From NCBI GenBank assembly GCA_025200525.1, contig CM045763.1, positions 158,726,246 to 158,790,245 of the forward strand: a stretch of 64,000 nt of DNA, written 5' to 3'. This DNA is from Camellia lanceoleosa (taxonomy: Eukaryota > Streptophyta > Magnoliopsida > Ericales > Theaceae). Position 1 is the stretch's first letter. Each line of letters starts with the position of its first letter. The notes under the pieces were generated by a model that saw only the letters and a program-made list of their open reading frames with translations, did not search any database and was not told the DNA's origin. The position numbers and the translations under genes were made by a program. Below are positions 44,337 through 57,132 of this stretch, piece by piece.

Positions 44337-46080
44337 TAGCTGAAACGACAGGCCACATCCATGGCCCCAATTTGGACTTCCTTTGTATTCCTCATTTGAT
44401 GGCCAGTGGGGAGTAACTTCTTTCGGAAGCACTGCCAATGCCAGGACAAAGTCTTCAAAGGCTTCCCAAGAGTGAAGATATGGCACGGTAGCTGACGGTA
44501 GAGTCAAGGGACGAGATTCTCTACAAATGAAGCCGGTTTGTATCTTCGTCGCCAAGCCACTACCAAAATATGAGAAAAAGTCCATTTCTCTATTGTTTTC
44601 TTTTTCTTTTCTTTTTTGTATTTTCATTTTTTCTCATTTTGTTCTTTTTTTCATTTTTTCTTCATTTTTTGTTTTTGCTTAGGAAGGAGCACCAATGCTT
44701 CAGAATTTCCTTCGTTTTAAAAAAAAAATTTGCTCTTCCTTTGTAATGCTAATCAGGGTCTTCACCCTAAAATTTAATAAAATAAGTTTTGTTGTTTACA
44801 TATCATGGCAAGAATGGCTTTGCACTTGAGCTTGAAAATATTTTGTTTCGAATTTGAATCTAAGAATGAATGAATTTTAATGAATCCTGAATTGGACATT
44901 GAGCCTTCAATTGACTAGAAATCAAAGAATGACTCAATGAAAGAAAAACAAAGCAAAAGAAATCTCAACGCACCTATTTACACTTACTAGAATGAAGGAC
45001 ACTCAAAACATAACTCGAAAGGACACAGCATTGAGCCTACACAACTTCTGGAGTTTTCTAGTCTGGATTCAAAAATTGGTCAGCTCGCTAATTGATTGGC
45101 AGGCCAGATGATTCGTTGTCCAACTAGCTGAAAAAATTGATGGGTTGGCTAATTCATTTACTGGCCAGCTAAATGAACTAATGAACTAGCAGGACACTTT
45201 GCCGGCTAGCTAAACAAGTGGTTGGCCGGCTGAAACAATCAAGAAGCACACCTAGAGTCAACTAACAACTTGAATGGCCGACTGAATTGTTAGCCAGCCA
45301 GTTGAAACATGAACATGAAACTCGAGAGTGCAGGGAGAAAATAGAACTCCTAACTCGACTATTCCCCTAGTTCATTGCTTGGACTATTTTTTTTTTCTGC
45401 TAAAAAGATTTTAATAAACACGAGAGTTAGATTAGCATGCTTGTTCTACTCTCTATTTTGACATCATGTAAGTCAATCGGTGTGCACTAAAAATTTTCCT
45501 TCTTGGTCCAATGAATGGTTTGGTTTTGGAAAAGATGGAATAATTTTCGAGAAAAGTAGTCGACTTCATTCAAAGTACTCAAAATCTATTTTTGCAAATG
45601 GCCACTACTCGACCAACATGGAATCAACCTCTGAGATGCACAACCTCAAGTCAAATAACCCAAGCTTGATTTATCTTGCAACTGAATCTACCGTGAAGAA
45701 GAGACGACACAATCGAACCGAATAAAGATAACCCAATTGAACATGGACAAGACAGTCGAGTCGAATAAAGATATACCAATCAAACATGGATGGGATGAGT
45801 GAGTTGACAATGGTTGGGGCTGAACTTTAGGATGAAGCTCCCTACATATCCCGAAGATAGGAATCAGGCCTCACGTAGGTCATGGATAAGGTTCACTCGG
45901 GTATTAACATTCTCCTTTTGTGCTTTAACTTCCCTTCTAGGTTTTTGACCTTGAGGGCTTTTCTTCAATTTTTTCATTTTATTTTTCTACATTTTTCATT
46001 TTTAATTCTTTAGTTTATTTTATTTTCTTTTTTTTTAATTTTATTTTTCTGCTCTAACTTTTGCCTAGGTTGTTGTTCTG
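44337..46080. other. Element C: decayed 3' internal region
   Basis: No intact gene is seen. It includes pyrimidine-rich filler (44590-44730), an internal cluster of GGCCAGCTAA / TGGCCGGCTG words (45055-45305), and the end of the antisense extra ORF near 45322-45360. A spacer follows (45370-46080) that aligns with 13700-14330 downstream of the integrase of element B. Confidence 0.55.
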
Positions 46081-46084
46081 GGTT

Positions 46085-46720
46085 TTCGGCCCAATAAGCC
46101 TCCCTAGGATAGTACTTTTTTAGCTTGTCCATGTTAATTAGTTATGAGATCTTTATGCTATCTAAATCCATGAGAATGACTATTATTCTTGACTACACAA
46201 ACATGATGATGTAGAAACCCATTTAATTAGGTCTGAATTTGCCCATAGGGTGGATGATAGAAACCCAATTGTCCATTAGCAATAAATCTTCTTCTCTCAC
46301 ATTCTAGGATTTCACTTTCCTTCTGGTCTCCATTAGCTTGAGAAACAATCCAATTTGAATCTTCGATCACATTCGACCTTATTGCCCCTAGTTCTAGGGA
46401 TGCTTCCAATCTGACTATGCAAGCCTTATTCTCTGGTTGATTATTGTACACTCAAAATAAAAGTTCAAAAGCTAGGGGGTCAGGTCCCAAGATCAAGAGT
46501 GATTCTCTGTTATACAATCTCAAGATCAATTCCAAGCATGTCTTCGTAGGACCGCTTAAAAACATTTTTTGAAATCTTTTAATAAAGCGACTAATTGCTT
46601 GTGCTCCTCTGAAGACAATGTAGAACCAATCTAGATCGAGCCAGGATTCTTCTCAATACTGACATTAACAGCAATGATCTCATCCATCAAGGGCTTAGCA
46701 CATCTCTCTTCCTCTTAGTT
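46085..46720 (-). pseudogene. Element C: pol remnant joining RT start, aRNH and integrase end
   Basis: On the minus strand 46720-46490 matches the RT N-terminal lead-in of element B. It is followed by an aRNH piece (ENKACIVRLEASLELGAIR then EDSNWIVSQANGD, about 46311-46455) and directly by the integrase C-terminal end (near 46290: NWVSIIHPMGKFRPN, to MDKLKKYYPREA near 46090). Catalytic RT, RNase H and the integrase core are absent. Two internal deletions explain this: RT to aRNH, and aRNH to integrase end. The second junction keeps a frame open for 74 codons (46451-46227). Confidence 0.75.
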
Positions 46721-47120
46721 GATCAAATTTTACAAATCTTGAGGAATTCCTTCCTCTTCATTTTTATCAAAATTTTGGAAAAAAAAAAAAGATATTGAAA
46801 ATTTTGGTCAATGCAATGATTTAAAGGCATAGAGAAGTAAGCGAAAATTACTGCACTTTCAATCAGAACTTCTAGCTCAATGATTGAAGCAGACTCAGAA
46901 GAAAAGAAAAGAAATACAAACATAGAAAGGACAGTGATGTCCAAGTAATCACCCCCTAAAAATCACTAGACTCTGATTCACAAGACTGACTCAATCCTGA
47001 TTCCAATTCCACAGACTTGGCAAAATCAAACTTAAACTCAGCACTCAATTCAAAACTCATAATAAAACTATTCTCAAATTGCTAGTTAAAGTGCGGGCCA
47101 TCCATCGCATTCAAAATAAA
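46721..47120 (-). pseudogene. Element C: linker and Gag-Pro remnants
   Basis: It aligns with 28653-28960 of element B and 110-400 of element A: the AATCACTAGACTCTGATTC / GACTCxGTGGAA acidic tract on the minus strand. It then passes to leader sequence near 47120, so gag and protease are missing. No open frame is longer than 75 codons. Confidence 0.6.
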
Positions 47121-47590
47121 GCTCATGCAATCAATAAGTGATCACTCCCCAATCGCAGAAACGATCAGATATCCTACAAGTTCTATTTATTTACACTTGT
47201 AGACTTTGTGGGATATCAGACTTTTCTGAAGCTATGGTGCTATAACGACTTAGCAAAAACAAAACAATACCCCCAATTAGAATTCCGGCAGCACTTCGAT
47301 TCAATTCACACAACTGATCATTGTATGCCCCCACCGAAAAAATTGAACCCTAAAACTGACATGCCTAAACCATTCATCTAAATTTAAGAACCCTTGTAGA
47401 TCCCATACATTGCACATAGCAAGAAAGAGAACAAACACCCCTACAGAGGGTAGGGTTATCCAGTCCTAACATTGAAATGATCTATTGTTTCACTATTCAT
47501 ACAAACGGCATCATACATCCTAGAATGAGAGACAATCTTGTCCTAAGTTGGAAGTTGCTAGAGCTTACTATATGCACTAGGTCAGTCTTT
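47121..47590 (-). other. Element C: untranslated leader, cut by the Del-like element
   Basis: It matches the leader of B (32740-33180), with TTTTCTGAAGCTATGGT near 47223-47239 and TATGCACTAGGTC near 47571-47583. It breaks at 47591. No gene is seen. The primer site expected about 280 bp further on has been lost. Confidence 0.65.
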
Positions 47591-49335
47591 TGTGACAACC
47601 TCACCATGTACAATATTTGGCATTTAATTAATAAAAGAGATTTGGATTTTAATTAGCCCTTATTCTGATTTAATTTGGGATTTATGAGAAATATTCGGTC
47701 TGATTTGTATATGATTTCATTAATGATTTAATTTGGAATTAGAAATTGAATGTCCAAATGGCTTAAGGAGGTAAAATTGATGAGTTAAATTAGTTTAATT
47801 TCAAATATCGGACCATATAAGAGTTTAATTAAATATTCGATTCAGTTAATAAAATTGAGATTTGATTAAATGGGCCTGAATTGGAGTTAATAAAGTTAAT
47901 TAAGTTGTGAGGATTGAAAATTGTGATTACTATGAATAAAATTTACATATGAGACATCCAATTTGAATATATAATTTATTGACGAAGATTTTGAGTTGGA
48001 ACTGAAATGGAAGGCCTTAATGATTCGAGAAACCAAAATTGATTATGGAAATAAATTTAATTTGATATTTGGAACCATTTGGGAGTTTGACTAAAAGTCT
48101 GATCCAGATTGGTAAAAATTAAATATAATTAATTGGGCCTTAATTTAAGCCAACTAGACTAATTAAATTATGTGAGATTTGTGATAAATTATGATTAATT
48201 AAATTGTGTGCTAATCAAGAGTAATTAAGAGATTAATTAAGATTATGTTGTGTTTAATTACATTAATGAATAATGATATTTTAAGTTAATCCTAATCATA
48301 ATTTAAGTTGAAGAAATATCTAGAATGTGCTACTGTGAACACGTGTATAGGGTGATGAGTTAGAAGTGGGTGTGTGTTTCTGCCTCAGTACTGGAGAGTT
48401 TACTAAGTCAAAAGGAGGGTTCATTTGCTTTGTGCTGTGAGAAACTCTAGAGAGAGAGTTCAAATTATAGAGAGAGACATGAAAGAACCCAAATGTTGTG
48501 CTGGAAATTGAAGAGAAACCCAAGTCTTTGAAAAAGCATAAGAATACTCAAGGCAAATCATTTATATTTCTGAAATTAATGTTCAAGGTAAGGAAATTTG
48601 TATTCAATTTATGTAAAATCTTTACAATACATTTGGCATTAAGTAGAGTTTAGAATTATATTTATGAAATGAGATGAAAATTAGATAGTTGATGAAGGAT
48701 TTGAGATATATATATATATATATACTTTTATCAATTTTGGGTTTCATTTTCAAAGTTATAGTTAAATTAAGCTTCAAAAATTACATGCATTATGAATTTT
48801 TAGGAATTGAACCATGCAATTTTATTATACATTTGATTTTGAAGAAAAATTTTGGAAACCAAGAGTTCAAAAAAACGTGGGTTTTGATTTTGATTATTAA
48901 CCCATCCATGCAATGTAATTTAAGAGTTTTATTTTATTCAATTTAAATTGGAACATTTATGATTTGATTTTGGAACGAGTAAAATTAGTTAGTCTTATTT
49001 TAATTACATACACACAAATATTTTTCTAATAATTGTACAACTTCAATTGCAAGTTTTGACATGCAAATGTTTTTTTTTTTTTTTTCTAAGAGTTTTATAC
49101 CTTTAATTTCATATTTTATAAGAAAAACGAAGAAAAGCTTTGGAATCATTATATTCATCAAGGTTTAGTTTTAACCTTGACAAATCAAAGAGGGTTTTGT
49201 ATTATAATTTAAAATTAGTCATGGGTTCATGTTTATTAATAAATTACATATTTAAATTGAGGCAAGCATGAACCTAAGTTTTGAAATGAAGTTTGGAAGC
49301 TAAATCTTTAGTTTGAAAACTCAAAAAATTTACAG

Positions 49336-49440
49336 ACCGCTTGAGCAGTATAGTCACCGCTCGAGTGCACATATCGAGCTCTCAGTATTTTTGCAGACTG
49401 TGCAATCTGCTCGAGCGACCAAGTGGTTGCTTGAGCTGTC
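49336..49440. repeat. Decayed CTCGAG palindrome cluster
   Basis: ACCGCTTGAGCAG, ACCGCTCGAGTGC, CTGCTCGAGCGACC and TTGCTTGAGCTGTC fall within 105 bp. They look like C-to-T decayed versions of CCGCTCGAGCGG at 2080-2308, in the matching part of the LTR. Confidence 0.75.
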
Positions 49441-50041
49441 AGGCCATTTCAGAATGTTTTGAAAAATTACATCTTTTTCATATTTTTCATTTTCATCTCT
49501 TCCTAAGCATTCATAGGCATAAATTATGACTCATTAAGGATTATTGAGCTAAGAACCAATAGAAGTTAATTGATTGAAGAAGCAAAGTAAGAAATCGACA
49601 TAAGTAAATGAATAAGAGAGAAAAGTGTTTGATTGGGATTGTGTTTCACTTTCTTTGGTTATATGCTATATGTAGGTTGGAACGTCAAGGTGAAACATCA
49701 AACTAGATAAGGTGAATAATGTCTTTGTAAAGATATCTTCGTATAAATGATTTTTGAAATTCTTGCTCTGTCCACGAAATATTCGATAAGATACGATATG
49801 AATTTTCGATTGTTTATGATGTGATTAGTCTTTCGAATAAGTACTTTTGAAATGACAAGATATGCTAAGAAATTTCGAATCACTTATGATATGATGAGTT
49901 TCACCGAAAGTATGTTCTTAAGTGTTTAATTTGAAACGTTATGATAAGTTAAGTTTTCTAAAATTTTGTTTAGCTATGATTGAATGAGTTTCTCATTTGA
50001 TAATTTATTGTGGCATCCTTAAATGAATTCTCTATGAATAA

Positions 50042-50212
50042 TATGTTGGACCTAAGTTTGTTCTGTGATGTATTAGACCAGAGGTCATTCCGCTATATGT
50101 TGGACCAGAGGTCGTTCCGTTCAACTGTCGTATATTGAACCAGAGGTTGTTCTGCCATGTATTGGACCAATGGTCATTCTGCTAAGTAATGGGCCAGAGG
50201 TCATTCTGTCAA
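50042..50212 (+). repeat. Tandem array, six units of 26-37 bp
   Basis: Units follow ATGTATTGGACCAGAGGTCATTCTGC. They are related to the units at 16160-16215 and the array at 15588-15980 in the reversed Del-like LTR. Confidence 0.85.
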
Positions 50213-50869
50213 GTTTAAATTTGTTTAATGTTATTAGGAATTATTCCATCATCTGATAATCTTTGAAAGGTCTGATAAATTTCTGAATGATATGTCACTG
50301 AACAACATATCATGTGTAATTATGAAAGGTTTAATTTATTCATGTATCACATATTCCATAAAAATATTTTTGTCCATAATAGGAATGTTTTAATAAATAT
50401 AGAGCTCATTCATTAAACCTCTTTACATTAAGATTATTCATTTGTCTTCCAGCTCACTCATTTGTATACATATATAGGTGGGCATCAGAAGGACCCGCAT
50501 TAGAGATTGCTTGGAGTCGACCCCTTTTTTGTAAAGCCACCCAAGAAGTGTCTTCGTGTCAAGCCTTTAGCCTTTATTTTTGGTCAAGCTATGCTACGCT
50601 TCATTTGTCAAGCTTTTGTTATATCTTATGTGTGATCTTGGGTTAGGTATTAAATAAATACCTATATCTATATTGTAAATGTGTGATGAGATGTTTTGTA
50701 TATTTTGAATCTGATCATGTACTCACAGCCTAATAGACAATGTTAATTCTATTTTGCTTCCGCTTCAGGCCACAATATTATGTAAATATTTTGAAATTTT
50801 GTCTTATAGGTCTAATTACTGGCCAGTCACCACCCTAACCTCTAGGAGCGGATTGGGGTCATGACAGAG

Positions 50870-50881
50870 TGGTATCAAAGC
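50870..50881 (+). other. Primer binding site, initiator tRNA-Met type
   Basis: TGGTATCAAAGC lies three bases after the LTR end. It differs at one position from the common plant site TGGTATCAGAGC, complementary to the 3' end of initiator tRNA-Met. Confidence 0.9.
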
Positions 50882-51559
50882 ACGAGTTAATATCTCACAC
50901 ATGTATCCACTGAGCATTATAATGTTTAGAATGGATTTAAGTTGTACGCATCTAATAGGTAAGTGATATGTTTTGCATTCAGAAATATGTATATGTGTTT
51001 ATGTAATAAGTTTAGTTTTGAGACTAAAAGTTAAGAGCTATTGTGGAATTTTTAATATTATAAGGAAATCAAAATTTTTGACTAGAACATTGATGAGTAC
51101 AAGTATATTGATTTGTGGGAATATGGTATTATAAGGAATCAAAATCTTTGATGGAAATCATGAAAGCTATATGGGTTATATGTCAAATTAGACTGGAATA
51201 TTTGGAAGTTGAGGTATTTGATGATCAATGAAGTATGTAGAGCTATGGTAATTAAGAATAAGAAAATTATTTGATATGTAAGATGGTATGTTTTGGAGGG
51301 GGACCTATTATGTGAAATGTTAAATCGTAAAGTCTCATACCTTTGTTGAATGACCATCAAAATTTGATTGGAATCACGTTCGGCCGGTGTAGTTTCGAAT
51401 TGAAAATTCTCGGTCAACTCCATGGGAATGAATAGGTTGCCCTATCGATGTCTTTGTATGATTGCATGACTTATGATTGATTATATATGATGTTATGTTC
51501 TAAGTTAAATAATATTACCCCAAATGCTACTAACCTTTGTCTTCTGTCTTTAAGAAAAG

Positions 51560-51910
51560 ATGGTGAAAAGTAAGAATGAAGTGGAGATTGGGTCTTTATC
51601 AGAACGATTAGACAAAGTAGAAGAAGTGTCAGAGAATATGGTGAAAGTTATGCAATGCTATGATAATGTGCAAAATCAAAAGAAAAAGTTAGGCGTGAAA
51701 TTAAAAGGGAAACCAAAGAGTAAGTCTAAGAGCTTTGTGATTAGAGAAACAAGTAATTTTAAGCAAGATTATAGAAGGAGTAACGTGCCCCAACATGTCC
51801 AATGTGTCTCACGCTGCATAGGCAATTGTGTCATCGACTCACAGGAGCATGCTTCAGATGAGGAGAAATAGGGCATTGAGTGAAAGATTATCCAAAACAA
51901 AAAGGGAGTT
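51560..51910 (+). pseudogene. gag: Del-like element: Gag C-terminus with zinc knuckle (decayed)
   Basis: An open frame at 51560-51871 (103 codons) has a coiled N-terminal part (LSERLDKVEEVSENMVKVM) and a Lys/Ser-rich basic segment. The nucleocapsid knuckles are visible one frame over, at about 51795-51905: a CPMC..LHR..C block, then ACFR-stop-GEIGH-stop-VKDYP. This is the C-x2-C...H...C and C-F-R-C-G-x2-G-H...D-C-P pattern of gypsy Gag, with one Cys replaced by a stop, another stop after the His, and the last Cys now Tyr. A frameshift separates the two parts. RNA packaging by this copy is not possible. Confidence 0.7.
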
Positions 51911-52984
51911 TCAAGTCACTTAATCAGATTGAAGGTTGGTACTTAATAGGGAAATCAATGAGAATATGGTTAGTACATGCAAGAGGTCTTAAGTCAGAAT
52001 TTGATATATTTGCATTTGTCTTATTTGATTATTAAAAAAATTAGAATCCGTTTGCTCAACCAACCGAGACTCCACCCAAAATTGTTAGATGTGGAATTAT
52101 AACTGGGGTTTCTGCTTTTCTTTCTGTTTTATCAAGATTGTTTAGTCTTATGAAGTCATATGCTTTTGGGGAACATGTTTGAATAGGAGAAGAGTTGTAC
52201 TCTACGTTAGGAGACTGACACCTGTATGAATTAGATAAGAACGACCCAAGTTACTAGTGTCATATCGTCATTGAAATTCCTTAAGAACATTAGAAGAGGA
52301 ATATTTTTACTTACTCAAGCTATGAACCTTTGTGGATTGGCCTCTTAGAAAACATAGTAACTTCCACATATGAATAATGGTTAAATTGGAAGTATATAAA
52401 GTTCTGTTCTAATCTGTATGTCATCATCTATTACTTTTGAAAAAGCTCAATAAATTTTTGCAAAATATGCTTCTATTCTAACTCTGATATGTCCCTATTT
52501 CGGAATTATCCATATTATTTGTACACAAGATGCCTATTTGAAACTGAGACCATTAATATGTGATAATATTCCTATATAATCCGGGAATTTCTGTTATAGA
52601 TTGTCATGTGAAACTTTATTTGGGGATACTACATTATATACATATAACTTAAAACCTTTTGACATGGTCAATGAAGGTTAAATGACCTTTCTTTTGGAAA
52701 TAATGAATTATGAATTGTATAGGAATAATGTCAAGATTATTATTGTCAATGGAATTGAAAGGCCAAGAACTTGTTTTCGTTATTAGTGACGCATTGGGTT
52801 ACTTAATTTATTCTGAAGATCTCATACAAAATGTCATTAGCAAAATATTTTAATTTATTTAAAAAGCAAAGAGAATCATGAACATCATTTGAAATTGATC
52901 TTCGACTACTTGAGAATATGTGGATTATAGTTGAAACTTAATCTAAGGTTGCTAAGATAATTAGAATGAGACCGTTATTTCGGA

Positions 52985-53175
52985 AACCTTTACTGTTTGT
53001 GAGCAAAATGCATGTATGATTGATTCAGGACCCATTCATTGATTTTAAACCATTTGGTTATAAAAATGAGTTGATTGTTTGGATTAATATTATGTGATAA
53101 GTGTTTCTTCGTCGTCTGGATGATCTATATTATTTGGAAATGTTGTACTATGAATTTGACTCAATGCCCTTGATA
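52985..53175 (+). pseudogene. Del-like element: trace of reverse transcriptase
   Basis: A degenerate match by eye to the RT entry region: PLLFVSK then a gap and DF near 53000-53045, LRRLDDLY near 53108-53135, and a shifted LFGNVV...LD segment near 53135-53165. These correspond to LFVKK...DYR, PRIDDL and a hydrophobic stretch of gypsy RT. Stops lie between the pieces. The rest of 51911-53870 shows no recognisable domain. Confidence 0.4.
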
Positions 53176-53870
53176 TGGATTATTAGGATGTAATATTGAG
53201 TATGACAAGTAAATGTTGATCATATACCTAAGTGAGTTGTCCTTGACTTCTGAAGGTAGATGACTTTTTCTTGTGGAATAAATGGAGTAAATCTCTAACC
53301 TATTTGATTTGCTATTGACGGGTAAGAATGAATTGTTGCAAAGGAATTGGTGGACCGAGAATTGGAAATTATTATTGATATTGAACACTTGGGTTATTTG
53401 GAAGACTTCATTTGGGATGTCAATAGAGAAGTACTTTGATTTATTTGAAGTTAAGTAGGATCATGAATATCATTTGAGATTAATTCTCGACTTTTTGCAG
53501 GCATGTGGATTATTTGGAAATATATAAATTATTTGAAGATATGTGAATAACTAAATAAAAGCATATGAGTTATGTGATTGATGAGAATAGTATGTTGTGG
53601 TTAATATGTTTCATCGTTTAATGTTATGAGGTTGACTTCAAGGTCTACTACATATTACTGATCATTATTGAATGGCCTTTGATGACAATACAGATTATGA
53701 TGAATTACCAATTTTAGTTATTAACCAACAAATAAATAGAAATGAATTGAACTCCTGTGAAGAGAAAATCGAATGGTAAGGAAGTTACTTGGAGGAGAGC
53801 AATGAAACGAAGAAAATTTATATGATTGGTTTTCAGATACAAGTGCCTTAAGTTTGGAGGACCAAACTTT

Positions 53871-53885
53871 TTAAGGGAGAGAGAG
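53871..53885 (+). other. Polypurine tract of the Del-like element
   Basis: TTAAGGGAGAGAGAG lies directly before the 3' LTR start TGTGGCAACC. Confidence 0.85.
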
Positions 53886-54985
53886 TGTGGCAACCCCACC
53901 ACATATAATATTTGGCATTTAATTAATGAAAGAGATTTGAATTTTAATTAGTCCTTATTCTAATTTAATTTGGAATTTATGAGAATTATTCAGTCTTATT
54001 CGTATATGATTTTATTAATGATTTAGTTTGGATAAGGAAGTAATATTGATGAGTTGAATCAGTTTAATTCAAATATCAGACCATATAGGAGTTTAATTAA
54101 ATATTCGATTCACTTAGTAAAATTAAGATTTGATTAAATGGGCTTGAATTGGAGTTAATTAAGTTAATTAAGTTCCGAGGATTGAGAATTGCGATTACTA
54201 TGAATAAAATTTACTTATGATGTGTCCAATTTGAATATATAATTTATTGATTGAGTTTTTGAGTTTGATCTGGAATTGAAGGCCTTAATAATTTGACAAA
54301 CAAAAATTGATGATGGAAATAAATTTAATTTGATATTTGGAACATTTTGGGAGCTTGACTAAAAATCTGATTCAGATTGGTAAAAATTAAATATATTTAA
54401 TTGGGCCTTAAATGAAGTCAACTAGGCTAATTAAATTATATGGGATTTGTGATCAATTATAATTAATTAAATTGTGTGCAAATCAAGATTAATTAAGAGA
54501 TTAATTAAGATTAAGTTTTGTTTAATTAAGTTAATGGATAATGATGTGTTAAGTTATTCCTAATCATAATTTAAGTTGAAGAAATATCAAGAATGTGCAA
54601 GTGTGTGAGCATGTGTGTAGGGTGATGAGTTAGAAGTGGGTGTGTCTTTGTGCCTTAGTGCTGGAGAGTTTACCAAGTCAAGAGAAGGGTTCATTTGCTT
54701 TGTGCTGTGAGAAACTCTAGAGAGAGAGTTCAAATTATAGAGAGAGAAGTGAATGAACCCAAATGTTGTGCTGGAAATTGTAGAGAAACCCAAGTCTTTG
54801 GAGAAGCATAAGAAGACTCTTAAGGAAAATCATTTATATTTCTAAAATTAATGTTCAAGGTAAGGAAATTTATATTCAATTTATGTAAAATCTTTACAAT
54901 ACATTTGAGAATAAGAAGAGTTTGGAATTATATTTATGAAATGAGACGGAAATTAGATAGTTGATTAAGGATTTGAGCTATATAT
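53886..54985 (+). mobile_element. Truncated 3' LTR of the Del-like element
   Basis: It aligns with 47591-48720 of the 5' LTR, with many substitutions and a roughly 34-bp deletion near 54030. Alignment stops in the TA microsatellite (about 54978-54989), after which the sequence is Tat LTR. About 2.2 kb of this LTR is missing. Confidence 0.9.
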
Positions 54986-57132
54986 ATATGTTCATATTCC
55001 AGTTATTAATAATAAATCCTAAAATTTATTATGTATAACAAACAAATATAGAGTGTGTCATCCATTTGGAACAATTTGTTTCATATATCTTGAAAATGTT
55101 TTGAATAGCACAATCATGAAAATCAATTTTAATCCAAATTAAATAACACAATTCACCCATTAGCATGCATAAAGTTATATCAAATAAGCACATAACCGCA
55201 TGGTATGATGCTAAACATAGTAAGAAAATCACACACAGGCGGAATGCTAAAGTACAAAAACTTACATATTTATCGACGTCCCTCAAATAATTACAAAACC
55301 AAGTTAGTAAAAATATGCATGATTCTATATACAAGATCCTAATGCAATTCACTCATGAAATGCAACTATAGATCCAGCTTCTAATATATTTGGCATGTGA
55401 AACATCTCAAAGTATTAGGTAGCGCACAAAATCATATAATAGTCGATTAAATCCACAAATGCAAATTTAGCCAGATCTTAAGGCATAAAGCATGGATATG
55501 ATGACAAGCATAATAAAAGATGCATATTTACAGAATATGAAAAGAAAATAAAAAGAACAGGATAGAAAGAAGCAGGAGTGGGGAATTATCACAACGCTCT
55601 GAATATTACACATCCAAATAAGGGAAAAGAGGAATAAAAATGTTACAACAAAATATCCTCGCAAACCTCTCTTAAATTAAAAGAAAAACAGAAGCTTCAG
55701 GAGGCCTCGGAGACCATTGGGAGTTGTTCTGCTCATCGCTGAGGCTACTGGGTCTGTCCAAGAGAAAACTAGCTGGCTGGCCAAAAGATGAGCTAGTTAG
55801 CCAAAAAGGTGGTTGGCTGGCCAAATTAACTGGTCGGCCAATCAGGCCAAGCTAAAAACTCTATTTTGCTCAAACACTAGAAAAACAAATGAAAAATATA
55901 TAGATGGCTAAATTAAGGACTTCTAGTTAGCTCACAACAGGTTTATAACATGAAATTCAAGCAAAAAAGCAATACGAGAAAGAAAAAGCAAGAAAGTAAA
56001 AGAAAATGGAAAAGTGCGCAAAATTTACCATCCAATAAAGGATTTGATTTCTAAACTTCACTTTGATCACCCTCAAGCTTAGGAAGTGTGTTCTCAATTC
56101 TCAATTCAAAATTTTGAAATTCTAGTTACAATGGTGTTCTTAGGTTGTTCAACAGTGTGTGAAGAGAGAGTTACAACTCTTTGTTTTTCACTATTCAAGG
56201 AACACTCACTCTCTTGTGATCAAGGCTCAAGAATATAGCTCTAACAGAATTTATGGGATGATTTTTGTATATATGAAAGATGGTATATCAGTGTATGGAA
56301 GTGTTTTGGCTCAAAGCTTAAGGCTTCTCTTTCTCTCTCTATATCTCTCTTTTCTCTTAATTCATTTTTCTCTTCTGATTCTCTTCTCTCCTCTTTGATA
56401 CATTCTGATTCTCTCCATATAGACAATCAGGGAAGGCTGCTAAGTCAAGGAGAAGGTACAAGACAAGAACAATGGGATGACAAGGGTGGTTGAAATGGAT
56501 ACCACCTTTTGGGAAGATGGCATTCCTCCTTTTGACTATGAAGGCTAAATGAGGATAATGGAGGGGGCGGCTGTGTACCTCGTGCATCAATATAATAAGA
56601 AAAGATCTTAAATGGCATGACCCGCACGCATTCAACAAGAATTCTGCCAAAAATGCCCTACTCCTAGCAAAATTAGTTGACCGAACAATTTATTGGCTGG
56701 CTAGCCAAAAAACCTTGGCTTGTCGACCAATTTCTTAGCTAGCTAGCCCAATAATTGGCCGGTCGGCCAATTAAGTTGACCAGTCGGCCAAAATATTGGT
56801 CGTGGCTGACTATTTTGCATGAAATGGGATTTTTTGACAAAATTATCATCTTTTTCTCCTGTTTCCACACTATTCTTTACTCGATTTCCTCAAAAAAAGT
56901 GAGCCTTGAAACACTACGAAAATATTCAGAACAAAATGCGGAAATAAAGTTTTAAAAGAGAGTTTTGAAAGGGACCTAAGCACTTGGCCAAAACAAGCTA
57001 AGGGTTGGAACTGAAACACAAATTCTATATTTCTTATTGTGAATTATGCAAGAAACACATTCCTGTTTTCATCATTGCGTGATCAAAAGAAAGCGCCTAA
57101 GTCCTAGGGTCAATCAAAATGGGGTGTATATA
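54986..57132 (-). mobile_element. Remainder of the 5' LTR of element C (Tat-like)
   Basis: It resumes inside the LTR (CATATTCCAGTTATTA, aligned with 33895 of the B LTR) and runs to the LTR start near 57132, decayed to GGGGTGTATATA (expected GGGTGTCTACA). It has GGCCAGTT-type clusters at 55770-55850 and 56680-56810. The part 56200-57132 aligns with 41264-42196 of the 3' LTR, which links the two LTRs of element C. Confidence 0.8.

Larger units (their letters stand above)
47591..50866 (+). mobile_element. 5' LTR of the Del-like element, 3276 bp
   Basis: It starts TGTGACAACCTCACCA and ends GGATTGGGGTCATGACA. The first 1.1 kb repeats at 53886. It holds a TA microsatellite (48706-48725), decayed CTCGAG palindromes (49336-49440), a 26-37 bp tandem array (50042-50212), and a GGTGGGCATCAGAAGGACCC block near 50468 that parallels GTAGGTGTACAGGCACCAGACC near 2987 in the solo LTR. 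Confidence 0.9.
47591..54985 (+). mobile_element. Del/Tekay-like element with two LTRs, 3' LTR truncated
   Basis: The 5' LTR (47591-50866), primer site, decayed gag, faint RT, polypurine tract and the first 1.1 kb of the 3' LTR are all on the plus strand. The internal region is only about 3.0 kb, roughly half of a complete gag-pol, so most of pol is deleted or unreadable. It sits in the leader of element C. Its right end fuses directly to LTR sequence of C at 54986. Stops in the zinc knuckle and LTR divergence (a 34-bp deletion and many substitutions) point to an old insertion. Confidence 0.88.
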
